Source: Brevipalpus yothersi (Eukaryota > Arthropoda > Arachnida > Trombidiformes > Tenuipalpidae). From it: a stretch of 64,000 bases of DNA. The stretch covers positions 77,619 through 141,618 of the forward strand of contig QZCP01000058.1 of the NCBI GenBank assembly GCA_003956705.1, written 5' to 3'. Below the pieces are notes generated by a model. The model had not been told where the DNA came from. It did no database searches and was given only the letters and a program-made list of their open reading frames with translations. Shown in pieces: positions 34,660 through 46,415 of this stretch (its first letter is position 1; each line of letters starts with the position of its first letter). The position numbers and the translations under genes are program-made.

Positions 34660-35607
34660 GCTGATGAGAGATTTGTGAGAGTGTATACACTTGTATATGT
34701 AGATGATAACTGTTAAAAGTGGCCAGAAGTGGAAAGTTAATTAATGATCACTTCAAACAATTAACCATGAGAGTAAAAGACAGTCTCGCAGATTAAATCC
34801 TCTGACCAAAACCTTACCCAAACCCAAACCTCGTGGCGCAGCTTCTTTCTAGCTTCTTTCCCGGCCATACCTAGCAAAGGCGCTACTTTTAAACTCTTTT
34901 TCCCAACTTCTGTTTCTGCGGTGTCCTTTGTATTAATTAACTTGCCCAAAAGTTTTCTCATTTAATCACTTTACTGGTGCGAATATTGTTAGAGATTTTT
35001 AGAGATGGACAAAAATTAAGTATCAATGCTATATTAAAAAAGTGAAACATCATTCATCTGATGATCATCATGATTTATGAGTGTTGTGGCTTCTCCTCGG
35101 CTGCCAGACCAACTGCGTCTTCCACTACACATCAGATTTCGTCAATCAATCGATCGATGAAGCATAGAAGAACCTCGTGAAAAACCGAATTCGATAATTG
35201 ATGAACATATTCAAAATTGTTGATTTGATGAACCAAAATGAACGAAAAGAAGAGTAAGCAGCAAGAATGTACTTACTGTCACTTACTTACTTGAATTGCT
35301 TGAAGGAGTTGCCTGAAAATTCCTTTTTTGAAAGATTCAATATGCTGATGATTGGATATCTATCAACCCATCAAAATTGGTGCTACTTGACTAAAAGGGC
35401 TTTTCCATAATGATGAAAATTTATCTTGCCCGAACATATCTATCCATATATATCCCCACTGTTGAGGTTTCCACTTATTTTTGATGACCTCTTTGTGGCG
35501 TCGAAATGAAATTTGTCACATAGCACAGGAGATCTTGATGATTTCAAGGCCCGCAATTCTTTCAACAATTAGATTTATTTGGGATGTCAACTTGAATCAT
35601 CAGTGAT
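34660..35607. other. Intergenic between La and timeless
   Basis: About 950 nt holding the La promoter (left) and the timeless 3' UTR (right; minus-strand AATAAA at 35574-35579). No other gene supported. Confidence 0.45.
35574..35579 (-). terminator. AATAAA poly(A) signal of timeless
   Basis: Hexamer on the minus strand about 30 nt past the stop codon, implying a very short 3' UTR. Confidence 0.55.
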
Positions 35608-38600
35608 TCAAGTGAGAGAATTGATAGAGTTACAGCATGAATCGAGATCAGGCCCTGTTTTCATGATTTCTTCGATTCTGAAGGACAAATTTTCCGGAGG
35701 AACTTGAGAAAGTTTGTTGGCAACTCGGAACACAATATCAGGGGAAAAGAATGTGGGAACTCGAAGATAAAGTTTTCCAAGCTCATTAGGTAGTTGAAAG
35801 CCAAGTCGACGGAATAGTTCTAACATTGGCTTTGAGTTCATGGCAAGCTCTTGTTTCTCTGTAAACGGTACCAAAGGGGCAGAATGACCAAAAACTATGT
35901 AAGATTCGAGAAAAGCATGATTATTACTCACTCAACTTCCAACCGAGATGTGTTCAAGATGGAATGAAAATATGAACTTACTTTCACTAAAGTATGCAAG
36001 AGGCTGTAGACTCAAATCTCTTGAAGAAGTATTTTTAATGCGATGCATCCGCATGTTGCAAATATCAACCAATAAATTGCTGATCCAAGTGAGTTGATCT
36101 GCATACCCTGTGCGTAATCTTGCGATGAGAATATCAGTTCCAATCAGTTTTTCTGAGGCATCATTGTGAGTTATTAAATTCTCAATTGAAGTCGATGAAA
36201 GGTAGCTTGCATGAGCTTCACCATTCAATTCATTGTCAGATGTATCGGGATGATAATTCAAGACGATTTGTACAGATTTTTCATCATTTTCAGTGAAACG
36301 CAACTCATTAGTTTGATTGATTAGACCTCTAGTTTTCAAAGTGTTGTATAATTGTTTCCGCTCCATTGTAACCCCTTGTTCTTCCATCAAAGCTTCCAAA
36401 ATACATGATATTGGATCAATAGTTTGCTCATATTGCAAGAATAGCCAATAAAGTTGATCTTTTTCCTGATCATTTCCACAATGTTCCAAAGAGCTGCACT
36501 CTGAGAGAGCTTCGATCGAAGATAAATCAGATGAATATGAGCGACTAGAGCAAATTGTAGCATCTCGAGTATCATGAGTTGAAGCTCTTGTAGAGAGTAG
36601 ATCTTCATCGTGAGCATTGATCTGAACTGAGGGTGTTGGCTTGGTTGCATTCGAAGCCGCTTTGATGAATCGGTTCATAACATATTCCATCATACCTTCC
36701 CAAGAATCTATGAGCTCCAATTCAGACTCCATGATGAGAGAAAATGTTTTCAGTATTGTCGGCTGAAAAAGACATTCGGGATTTCCCAGATCACCAGCTA
36801 CATGATGCATCATGGTGAAAACACAATCGTTCATCAACTCAGGATTATTTCTGAACGACTCGAGCACTTGTCCATATTGTTCCATGACTTTGATTGTTGA
36901 AAACTGGCGAAGATGTGACACAAGATCGAAGCGACCGTTTTTGAATGGACCATCAAGCAGAAGAAGCAAATGGTGATGAGCTAGAATTACATCCATGAGA
37001 AAACTTTTTGGATGAATAACCGGTGAGTAGCATCGTATGAGAAGTAGGAAAAATTGCCTCAAGTCTCTCATCTGGGAGAGGGAGATACATAAATTGTCCA
37101 GATACTTTCTCTCTTCCTCACTGAGGCAAGGCTTGTCAATGTAGTTGGAAAGAGTGATGATCATTTCTTTAAGTGCAGTAATTAAAAGCTGTAACTTCCT
37201 ACTCAATCTACGAAGAGTCTCTTCTCTATCTTCTAAACTATTTCCACTGGATGTCTCAGCTTGTGATGAACTTTTCATGCTAACGTGCTTCGAAGATGAA
37301 TCTTCCTTTCCTGCTGCTACCCACGATTGAGCTGTGGACTGAAGATTTGGAATCATGGCAATTTGTTCGAGCTCTTCATTTAAAAGGAGGCCATTGAATA
37401 CAAGGAGGCCGAATGAATCTGATGTTAGGATAGCTCGCAGATGGCTTAAATTGAGATCAAGAATGTTTGAAATCTTCAAAAAATATCCCAGAAGCCACAG
37501 TGTGTGTGACATATCAATACTTGGTCCTTGTTTTCCATTCACTGAATCCTTGGTCAGATCACAAACCTGAGAGGCAAAGAAATTGTGGAGGAATTTAAGG
37601 GTAAATTCTTCCAAAAGGAATCGAATATCACCCTCGCTGGGTGCTGAGGATTCGCTTCCAATAGAGTTGCCTTTGGAGCCACAAGTGTGCTTCTTGTCCC
37701 AAAGAAAATTGATTCTGGTCTCTCCAGGTATAATGGTACTACTTGTGGATGCTGACCCACTGGATGGTCTAGAATTATCAGTGGACAGAGCAGCTAGAGC
37801 TTTGGCTATAGCTGCATCCATACAGATGGAGGGATAGCAGCCTGGTTTTTTCTTGATCGGTGGAGGTAGAGGAGGAGAAGGGATAGAGTTCGACGATCCT
37901 CGACTATTGGCAATTGCTTGGGTCAATATGATGGCATTCGAAGGCGATTGACCTGAAGAATTTTTATTTTTCGAGCTCATTGATACTTTTTTCACGTGAT
38001 GATGTCCTCTATTACTCATTTTATCTTTCAAATAATCACTCTCATCACTGGAATCGCTTTCATTCGGACTGTTAGATCGTTGGTGAGGTTTCATTACTTT
38101 ATGCATTTTACGACTGCAGTCATCCTCAGAAGAGCCAGAAAAACCTGAAGTCTGATTACTTAGAACCCCTTCAATATAGCCATCAGCATTATTACTTTCT
38201 TCTTGATTTTCGAAATAATTTTGTTCTCCGTTCGGAGAGCTATAACCAATGCTTAGGCTTGTCTCACTCCGATGATGATTATCGTTCTGTTTCATGCCCC
38301 CCTTCCCGGCATTTCCGCAAGATTCCCTCTGATCCTCAGACATATCGTGATGACTCAACACTTCACCCATCGGTTGGTTCCACTCTTTCTGATCTTCGTC
38401 CGATACTCCTTCTGTGATCACAAATCCAGTGTGCGGTTGGCCACTTTGAAAACTGCCATCGGAGCTCGTTTTGTCTGATTCTGTTGGAAGATAAAATCCA
38501 GAATCGTTTTTTGAAGTTTTGTTCAAGCTGGAGCCACTTTCTTTTGACGATGAATCACTCAGAATACTGGTGGAAGAGGATCTTTGAGCCGAAAGAGTAT

Positions 38601-39525
38601 GATCACTATCGATATCATCTTCACTGTTATCGGAGTGGCAGCTACGGGACAAAATATGGTGGCCCATTTTATTCACAGGTTGATCACGGTATAGAAGAGC
38701 AATAACTTGCACAATATAAGAAGTCCAATAATGTCGATGGCATGAGTTCATCAGATTGAGCAAAGAGTTGTCAAGGCCTTGAACTAATAGGTTCCATATC
38801 ACACGCTGTTGGGTGTCTTGCCAATCTTCGGCCAGACTTCGAGAAGAATTTCGTTTCACCGCCTCACTTCGATCTTCACCTTGTTCAATCTTCTCCGGAA
38901 TGTAGAGTAGATTGCGAAAAATTAGGAGACAATCCTTGATCAAATGTTTGTCTACTTGTTCATGTTCACAAGGTCGATTAGAGTAAGGAGAAGTGTGAAG
39001 ATATGAAGGGAAAAGTTTTTCTGTGGACACTTTCTCCTGATCGCAATCACCACAGAGCGGAGAGCTTGGTGTCAACACCATTCTCATAGCTTTAATTATT
39101 GCAGCAGTTGCTCGAGGAGTTTTAACAAATGCTTTCTTGGAATCGAGTAAAATTTTCTGCAACTGTCTGACCCTCTTCGATAGTCCTTCACCCTTGGAAC
39201 TCAGCTTGTTTTCTCCAGTCAAAAGCCATTCAGGTGGTAAAGTCAAATTGACTAAAATTTTAAGCGTAATGCGAACGATAGGAATCTCTTCCTTTATCTC
39301 AATCGATTCCAATATTTTGAGCAAATCCCTCTCAACGAAGCGAGATAAGCCCAAGCTGAGACGAATGGTCCGAGTGGTAACATTCTCATTTCTCAACTGT
39401 TCCTCGATAGTACACAATGTTTTGAGGCAATCGAAGCTCAATTTATAAGTCCCATCTTCACTCGTCCATCCGATTGATGAGCATAGCGCCTGAAGAGTCG
39501 ATCTGTTTATCAACAGATATTCCAT
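35608..39525 (-). CDS. tim: Circadian-type TIMELESS (insect d-TIM class)
   Basis: Two exons, 35982-39525 (3.5 kb without intron) and 35608-35894, 1276 residues. TIM partners PERIOD in the arthropod clock and is degraded on light. Armadillo-like N-terminal block: MEYLLINRSTLQALCSSIGW, IPIVRITLKILVNLTLPPEW, LLIFRNLLYIPEKIEQG, WNLLVQGLDNSLLNLMNSCH. A Ser/Asp-rich linker of about 350 residues follows, rich in candidate phosphosites. The second block has DIRFLLEEFTLKFLHNFF, YSPVIHPKSFLMDVILAHH and CVFTMMHHVAGDLGNPECLF, which match Drosophila TIM better than the replication protein TIMEOUT. The last exon carries APLVPFTEKQELAMNSKPML and LGFQLPNELGKLYLRVPTFF. It ends soon after this block, without the long C-terminal tail of Drosophila TIM. 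Confidence 0.92.
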
Positions 39526-42159
39526 TGAATATCTGAATTTGGATGATTAATGTTATCAGACTGGAGATATCGAAGAATAAATAAAAAAGCACAAGTAAAA
39601 GCAGCAAATTGCATTATCTTATTCCACTAATTCTAAAGTAAGCTTAGATTTTTCAATTTCTTTGGCAAGAAATTACCCTAAAAGGAAAATATTAGTTTCT
39701 CTAAAGTTATCCACTTGATTAATTGTTTGTTATCTCCTATACTGAGATTTTGCTCTTGTATCTAATCAAAAATTTTTTCATTCTTAGCTTTGAGAATAAG
39801 TTTTAGAATTCCATTTCCAATGAGAACTCAGAATTCAGTTCTCATCGGCAGTATAAAACTCTATTAAAAATTGAGTATCGAGAATAGAAATTTCCATATC
39901 TAGAGGAATGAACTCCAAATCATAAATTATCACAGAAGCAGCAAGGACCTGAAGGATGTTTTGAATTCTCTTACCTGAATAGCTTTAATTTTCCTCAAGA
40001 TGATCAAAATTAGATGTAAATTCTGGAGATAGATGAGGAATTCAACTCTTTGAAACAATTTTGAGGCGAATCTCTTAAATATCTAGAAAGATTTTGAGTC
40101 ATTCACTCGAACCAAGATGATTTATATTGAGCACTTTGTCGAGGATTGATTCACAATCGCACCAACTGTGTTCATCAAAAACACACGATTTATCACTGAA
40201 TATTCAACAATTGTGTTATAGAGCATGCAAAATCTTAATCTGAAAAACTTTGAAGATTCCTACTCAGTTACCGTTCAAGAGCCACAAGAAAGGAATAGTT
40301 TTCCTTTCAAAAAGTTTCAAGTTGCATAAGTAATTCTGAAAGAGAGGGAGAGAGAGATAGTAAAGAAAAATAGAATGAAGAATAGAGTTTGAAATTCTCA
40401 AAATTGCTCTTGATGGCAAATATCTCATCACTAGCTTCACTGAAAACTCAGATACAGCCCAGCAGGTATAATGACTACCAGCTACATGAAGGAAGCTCAG
40501 ATATTCCGCATGACTTGCTTGGCTCATCATACACGTGAAACACATCGGAAGCTCACGTATCGAATCTCACCTCACATGTTATTCAGTTTCGATGCAAGAT
40601 ACAACTGTGACCGATCACGTTCACTTTCATAGATGAAAATCGTGGAATCACGCTCAATAGCCTATCCACTCATTATTTGCATGACAAAAGTATCAGACAT
40701 ATTCGCTCATCAAAAAGATGACTCTTGAGTGAATAACAAGTTTCATGTTTCAACACTTATTGAATCCGTGTAAAAGATTTTCACTGGCATCTTGTAGTCA
40801 CAAGAGTAATCTTGTTCGATTTTGGCAGTTCTAAGTTACAGTAAAGAACAGAGTGTTGCTTGCGATGTCTTTAGAGAAAAAATTAAATTAAAGCATATTC
40901 TTCGGTCTAGGTTTTATCGAGAACCATTGTGTTCCTATGAGCGGAATGTTGAGAATAACAGGTACAATTTTTAATCGATATCTGTAGCGCGTGAAGCACT
41001 TGAGTTGAGAAGCACGTGAGATAATATAGATAAAATCTTTCGGTAGGGCAATCTGATTTACAGCTATCTAAATAACATGTGAGCTATCCTAATTTGTTTT
41101 CTACAGACTCACACAGAGAGAGAGAGAGAATAACCCTTCAGTGTTTCTACCCTCACTGGATTATTCTGAGAAAATCTGAGATCATAAATGGCTGTACTTT
41201 TCATCCAACTTACGAAAAATTTTGGGTGAAATCTTTATCGTATATTGTGGAAAGGGAATAATGTTTGGTCATATGGAAGTGAGTTCCTGTTCTAGTAAGC
41301 AAGAAAACGCATATTTTTGCTCAGTCGAACCTTTTACAGGCCCTAATTTGAGGAGTAATATCCAAATCAAGGAGAATAAGTCAAATAACTGGGGAGAGGA
41401 TAATCTTATGAGCTGCGTTTATTTGTGTCCAACTTTCACTGCATGCTCTTCTTTTATTATTATTATAACTCACTACGTTCATCATAAACAACATAGTCAT
41501 TTTCCACCAATGAGTCAGTATCCTTATGAAGAAAGGACTGCGTTCGATTTATTTTGCTTCGACTAAGAGCGATAGCAGCTGCAGAATCGTTCCTCATCCT
41601 GTTCCGTCGTTTTTTGCTGAATTTTATCTGGAAAGAAAGGAAATCAATGATTAGGGTTTATTTGGAATGCGAAGAGTTTCTCTATCGAGTTGAGGCAAAA
41701 ACTAACAAAATCTGTTGCGATTTAGATCAAGAAGCTCAAGAGAAGGTTTTAATTAGGCAAATCAAAATATCTGTGTTCAGAGAAATTTAATTGACACTAT
41801 TTAAATAAGAAAGGGAGAGATTGAATGAGTTTTACAAAGAACTTTTCATTAACCCTATACTTCCCAATTCAATGAACTGAACTTAATTCGCCTCAATCAT
41901 GTGAATCATAACATCTCAAAACTATATTAACTGCCCTGCTCTGAGAAAATAAGAAGTCCTCATAATCCTTGAGTTGAGATGTTATGATTCACAGACTTTG
42001 GGACAAATTAAGTTCAGTTCATTGAAAACCCCCTCAAAATCGTATCAATGCTCATGAGATACATGAGATACATCCAACCCATTGAAGTTATACTCATATA
42101 TTATACTCGATATTTTCGAGACGATTGAGGCTCATATATGAATGTCTGGATCTTGAAAT
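39526..42159. other. Long intergenic region upstream of timeless
   Basis: About 2.6 kb with no supported gene. It should hold the timeless promoter and perhaps the last exon of the membrane protein at 42.3-43.2 kb. It contains the inverted repeat at 41869-42025. ORFs at 41079-41790 (+) and 40264-40545 (-) were judged chance. Confidence 0.4.
41869..42025. repeat. Inverted repeat with 51-52 nt arms
   Basis: Left arm 41869-41919 and right arm 41974-42025, loop 54 nt. Each arm has a perfect outer 20 nt (TCAATGAACTGAACTTAATT) and a perfect inner 18 nt (TGAATCATAACATCTCAA) around a diverged 13-14 nt centre. The sequence can form a long hairpin in RNA or as a cruciform. Confidence 0.85.
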
Positions 42160-42282
42160 TCATGAGATTTTCAAACAAATACAGAACTGAGAAATTTTCT
42201 TTCGAAAAGGATGATCATAGATCTTGTGCAATAGATCCAACCTCCTAGTATAATGATTTAAATATTTAAGAATCCAACTCAC

Positions 42283-43179
42283 CTTGGTGGAACCATCCTC
42301 ATGAAGTTCTGAGCGAGCTCCACTCGTGAGATGCTCAGGCGAGATATTCCCTTCTGATTCATTTTCTTCATTTACTTGGCCATCAATTTCGCATAAATTG
42401 GTAAAATAATTAGAACTATCTGATTTATCTTGCTCAGCGTTCTCAGATTTTGTGGTTTGATTTTCTTCTGCCAGAGAAATTGAGCAAACAATTTTTGGCA
42501 GCTCATCAGGCTCTGAGGCTTTTATAGAAGAAATTAATTCGTTCTGACCAAGTTTACCCTGTGAAACCTAGAAAATCAATTATATTACAGATAGAATAAA
42601 CGACTGTTTTCTCTACTTACATCCCCATAATCGGGAATTTGAATGGAAATAGATTTGTAGATGCACATTTTTGGGTTTTCAATGAATGAGCGATGTTCAC
42701 TGTCATCAATCTCCACAGAGTTCCATGAGCAGCCTTTGGTTAATGAGTTAGGCTTTTCGGGAAGCTTATCCTTGCTCTTGACCGTTTGAACTTCAACTAG
42801 AGACAAGATTAAGGAATCAAAATATTGTCTGATCAATTAACGCTTTGTAGATTTAAATACCTTGCCTCAGAGAGCGCTGGAAACACCAGGCGAGAATTGC
42901 ACATAGAATAATAACGGTTAGCACTACGGAGCCTTGAATAATGAATAAAAAATGAATGAAAATTTTTCACTCGTTTGGTATCGTTAAACCTTCCGAGAAA
43001 GATTTATAGCTGGCACCAAACTTACCAACAACAAAGCCAATAACTATAGGCAGATCTTTATCTGCCAAGCCAAAAAAATCATAGAATTCTCGTAATTTGA
43101 GTTGAAATTCATTCGGTAAATCATCATCAGCATTATAAGGAAAGGATCTATCATCCCCATCTGGAGAACTGTTAGTCAT
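42283..43179 (-). CDS. Unrecognised single-pass membrane protein (3' end unresolved)
   Basis: Four exons join in frame: 43026-43179, 42861-42932, 42621-42796 and 42283-42567. A short N-terminal part (MTNSSPDGDDRSFPYNADDD, with an N-glycosylation NSS) has no signal peptide. One membrane segment is built across the first intron (DLPIVIGFVV + GSVVLTVIILCAILAWCF), followed by basic QRSLRQ. The long acidic, Ser/Glu-rich tail (about 175 residues) is presumably cytosolic. The topology recalls synaptotagmin N termini, but no C2 domain was found. After ..HEDGSTK there is a strong donor (GTGAGT); if unspliced, the frame runs on to a stop at 42160. No ER-retention or kinase features. Confidence 0.6.
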
Positions 43180-44208
43180 TTTCACATCGCAATCGAAAAA
43201 ATTTCAAGAATGTATAAACATTAGAGAACTACTGAGCTTATCAGTTTTGTAAATTCGGAAATATTCGAGGAAACAGCTGCTGGTAATATGTAATCTGCAA
43301 CACCTTACTGGTCAGGCTCAATTCGATCGATAGATTCACAAGAGGTGCATCCAGCAACGTTACCGTAGGTATGAAACGCTTATTTTTTATTTGATTCTTC
43401 TCATTTTTTTGGGCTCAAAAATTGCAGATACGACAATTGATAGATTCGAAAGCTAATGTAGTAACTGGTAATTGAAGATTTCCGGGATCAGTGATAAAGC
43501 TCCCAATTAATTCGAAATTGTTCCCCTGATGTGACTTAGAGCAGACACTAGTGTGGTCTGGCGATTCGAATGGTTAGAATATTCATCCGAATAAGATTGA
43601 AGGGCTCTGTAGCAAGCTTTTGGAGTGGATACATTCTATCTATTTCTGAAATAAAAAATAAAAAGGTAATCATCAGGAACGTAACACTTGCTGATTTCAT
43701 TCAGAAATTTCGTGCTTTTATGAGTTAGCTCGGTAGCTACCTGTCTTACAAGTTTTAAGGAAAGCAGTTCTGCTTATTACACAATTCATAGATGAACGTA
43801 TTTTCATAAACGGGAACATGAAAAATATTATGAGCTGTAGACTTTCAGAAAAAGTTGCTCTCTATGATATTGGACGAAAGGAAGCATTTGACCATTGTTG
43901 TCAATTCCTCGATGAAGAAAAAGAATGTGGCAGTAATCTAAGAATCTGAGAATAGTCGATTACTACATTCACGGCGTTCTCTTGATATTGTAACATGGCG
44001 ATTATTATATTCTCTCTCACCGTCAGAACAATAATCTGAGAAAGATTTTACAATAAAGTGGACATCGAGAGAATAATTTCTATGTCCTCAAATAGATTTT
44101 TTATTGATTTACAAGATATTTTTATATAGTTTTCAAGCCTCATTACACGTAAAATGTTATCCTGGTGACTTTCTTGATATAATGATAACCTGAGTCCAGG
44201 ATGTGATT
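43180..44208. other. Intergenic between the membrane protein and Rab5
   Basis: About 1 kb; promoter of the membrane protein to the left and Rab5 3' UTR to the right, with minus-strand AATAAA at 44100-44105. No gene supported. Confidence 0.45.
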
Positions 44209-45352
44209 TTATTTAGAGCAGCATCCACTAGCTGCATTCTTAGGATTCTGATTCAGATCAACGCCAGTTTTCCCAGAACCCTGACCATTTTCCACGCTGT
44301 TTTTTGGAAGCTTCTTGGCAATAGCCACGAATATCTCGCTTACATTTAAAGCTGTTTTTGCAGATGTCTCCATGAATAAGAGGCCGTTTTCTTCCGCATA
44401 TGTTTCAGCGTGTTCCGCTTCTACGGCTCTCTTGCTAGCAAGATCAGCTTTATTACCAGCCAAGGCTATGACTATATTCGGACTTGCTTGACGCTTCAGT
44501 TCGTTGATCCAAGCTCTGGCTCGATTGAAAGTCTCCTGTAAGGGTTCAAATGCCAACCAGAAAATTTATCATGGAGGAAGAGAGAGAGAGAGAAACAAGA
44601 CTGGATTAGTGATTCTCTTTTGTGATTGATGGGAATTGGGTGTTTATTCATAGGGTCAATACCTGATTCGTGATATCATATACCACGATCGCGGCTTGAG
44701 CGCCCCGATAATACATCGGAGCTAAGCTATGGTATCGTTCTTGACCTGCTGTGTCCCATATTTCAAATTTAATCGTAGTGTCGTCCATACATACTGTCTG
44801 AGTTAGGAATGCAGCTGTGAATGATATGAAAAGGAATAAGCAAGATTAGACAAATGATTACACATTCAATGGAAAAAGTAGAATCATCTCCCTCTCTCTC
44901 TTTCTCTTTTTCTCTCTCTCTCTTCAGCATGTAACCTAGAGAGAGGGAGATAAAAGAGTAGCGAAAAGCGAGGGTAGGCTAGAAATGGGTGTAAAGAGGT
45001 GGGGGGGAAGTTAAATGAAAGCAACAAAAGGCAATCACAATTAATTCAGGCAGGCAGATCAAGGAAATCGGTCAATTAGATAGGAGAAATGGATGAACAG
45101 AAGAGTGCAAGTATTGGGATCCCATTCGGAACGATTGGAGTGTCCACGGAAGCTTGACAAGAAGGCCAAAAGTGGTTATTGACGAAGCTTACCTCCAATT
45201 GTACTTTCTTGGTACTCGTAAAATTGGCCTTTAACAAAACGAAGAACTAAGCTAGATTTACCCACAGCAGATTCACCCAGAAGTACCAGTTTGAACTGAC
45301 AAATTTTTCCCTGCACAGAGCAATTGGGTCGCTGCACACCTCTATTAGCCAT
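44209..45352 (-). CDS. Rab5: Rab5 small GTPase
   Basis: Early-endosome GTPase that controls fusion and endocytosis. Three exons: 45193-45352, 44663-44814 and 44209-44535, 212 residues. All G motifs are present: P-loop LLGESAVGKSSLVLRF, switch I YQESTIGAAFLTQ, switch II WDTAGQERYHSLAPMYYRGA, NKADLASKRAVE and ETSAKT. STIGAAF and RAWINELKRQASPNIVIALA are Rab5-specific. The C terminus is a Cys-Cys prenylation site (SGCCSK). Exon 1 starts at ATG 45352 (MANRGVQRPNCSVQGKICQF). Confidence 0.97.
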
Positions 45353-46415
45353 GATTATAATATATAATATAAATGAAAATGTTTACAGTTCAAGTTGTGA
45401 TTATGAAAACAGAGAAAGAAGGGAGAGAGAGAGAGATACAAGATCAATCACTACAATAAAGGGAGAGATAGTATTGCACAGAAATAAAACACTGGAGGCA
45501 AAAATTGGAGGCCTGAGTTAGAAAAAAGACAGGTTTACCACCAAAAAAAACAAATAAAACAACGTCACAATATGACCATTTAGCTAATTGAAATGAATCC
45601 AAAATCACAAACACCAAATGATTAACAAGAAATTTTACTCTCTTCCTCTCTCTCTCTTTTTCTCTCTCTTTTTCTCTCTCTCTCACTTACTAAACACTTT
45701 TTATTGTGTACTCCTCTTTCTCATCAGCTTCAGTAGCTTAAGCAGCTTCAACAGCTCTACAGTCCAGCTTATTTGCAAACTTCACTACAATTGAAGATGG
45801 CTGCTGTGTCTGTTCCCATGGCTACCGTCACTACTGCTGCCCTCTCTAGGTAGAGCCACTTTTGGCCCTTTAAATAGCGTTCGATTTTAAGCGCGCTAAT
45901 CGTTCTGCAGGCAAGCAAAACTCAACTATCATCATCATATGCTGTCAAGTTTGTTCATCGAGTGGTCATTGATGATTAGTTGAAATAATCAAGAATAGGA
46001 ATAATTAGAAATCTTGCAAAGAGTTGATTGAGCACTCTTCACAATCTTCTGCAATAAATTGAAGGTCCAGGAATTAGGTTGACGAGTTATTCAAAGTTGA
46101 TGGAAACAAGACTTCATCAATCCGTTGATGAGATAGTTAACAATTATTTATTTTGAGAATTTTGTAGATTTTATTTTCCTCTCATCTCAGGATGATCGAT
46201 AGATTTTTGTAACAAGAATAAGTAGCAAAAATAAAAATGTCAAAAATATGATAATTCTTTTGGTTCAAAGAAAAATTTTGATCTAGAAATAGAACAAGTT
46301 AGTCGCAAATACCCATTAATTGATAGAAATGTATGAGAATTTGATGAAAGTCAGAGAAATTTTTTTGATTCATGATTTGAAGGCGAAATGGGCAAAAAAA
46401 TGTCTATCAGATAGA
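45353..46415. other. Intergenic upstream of Rab5
   Basis: About 1.06 kb; the Rab5 promoter with CT-rich tracts at 45640-45685. The rest is plain AT-rich sequence. Confidence 0.45.

Noticed and set aside
41079..41790. Three staggered plus ORFs, one with a His/Tyr-rich end (HYVHHKQHSHFPPMSQYPYE) recalling the secreted family.
   Set aside because: No signal peptide, no acceptable splice chain and no shared module beyond composition.
43920..43975. Imperfect inverted repeat GAATGTGGCAGTAATC / GATTACTACATTCAC.
   Set aside because: Short arms with a 3-nt gap and mismatch; weak compared with the repeat at 41.9 kb.
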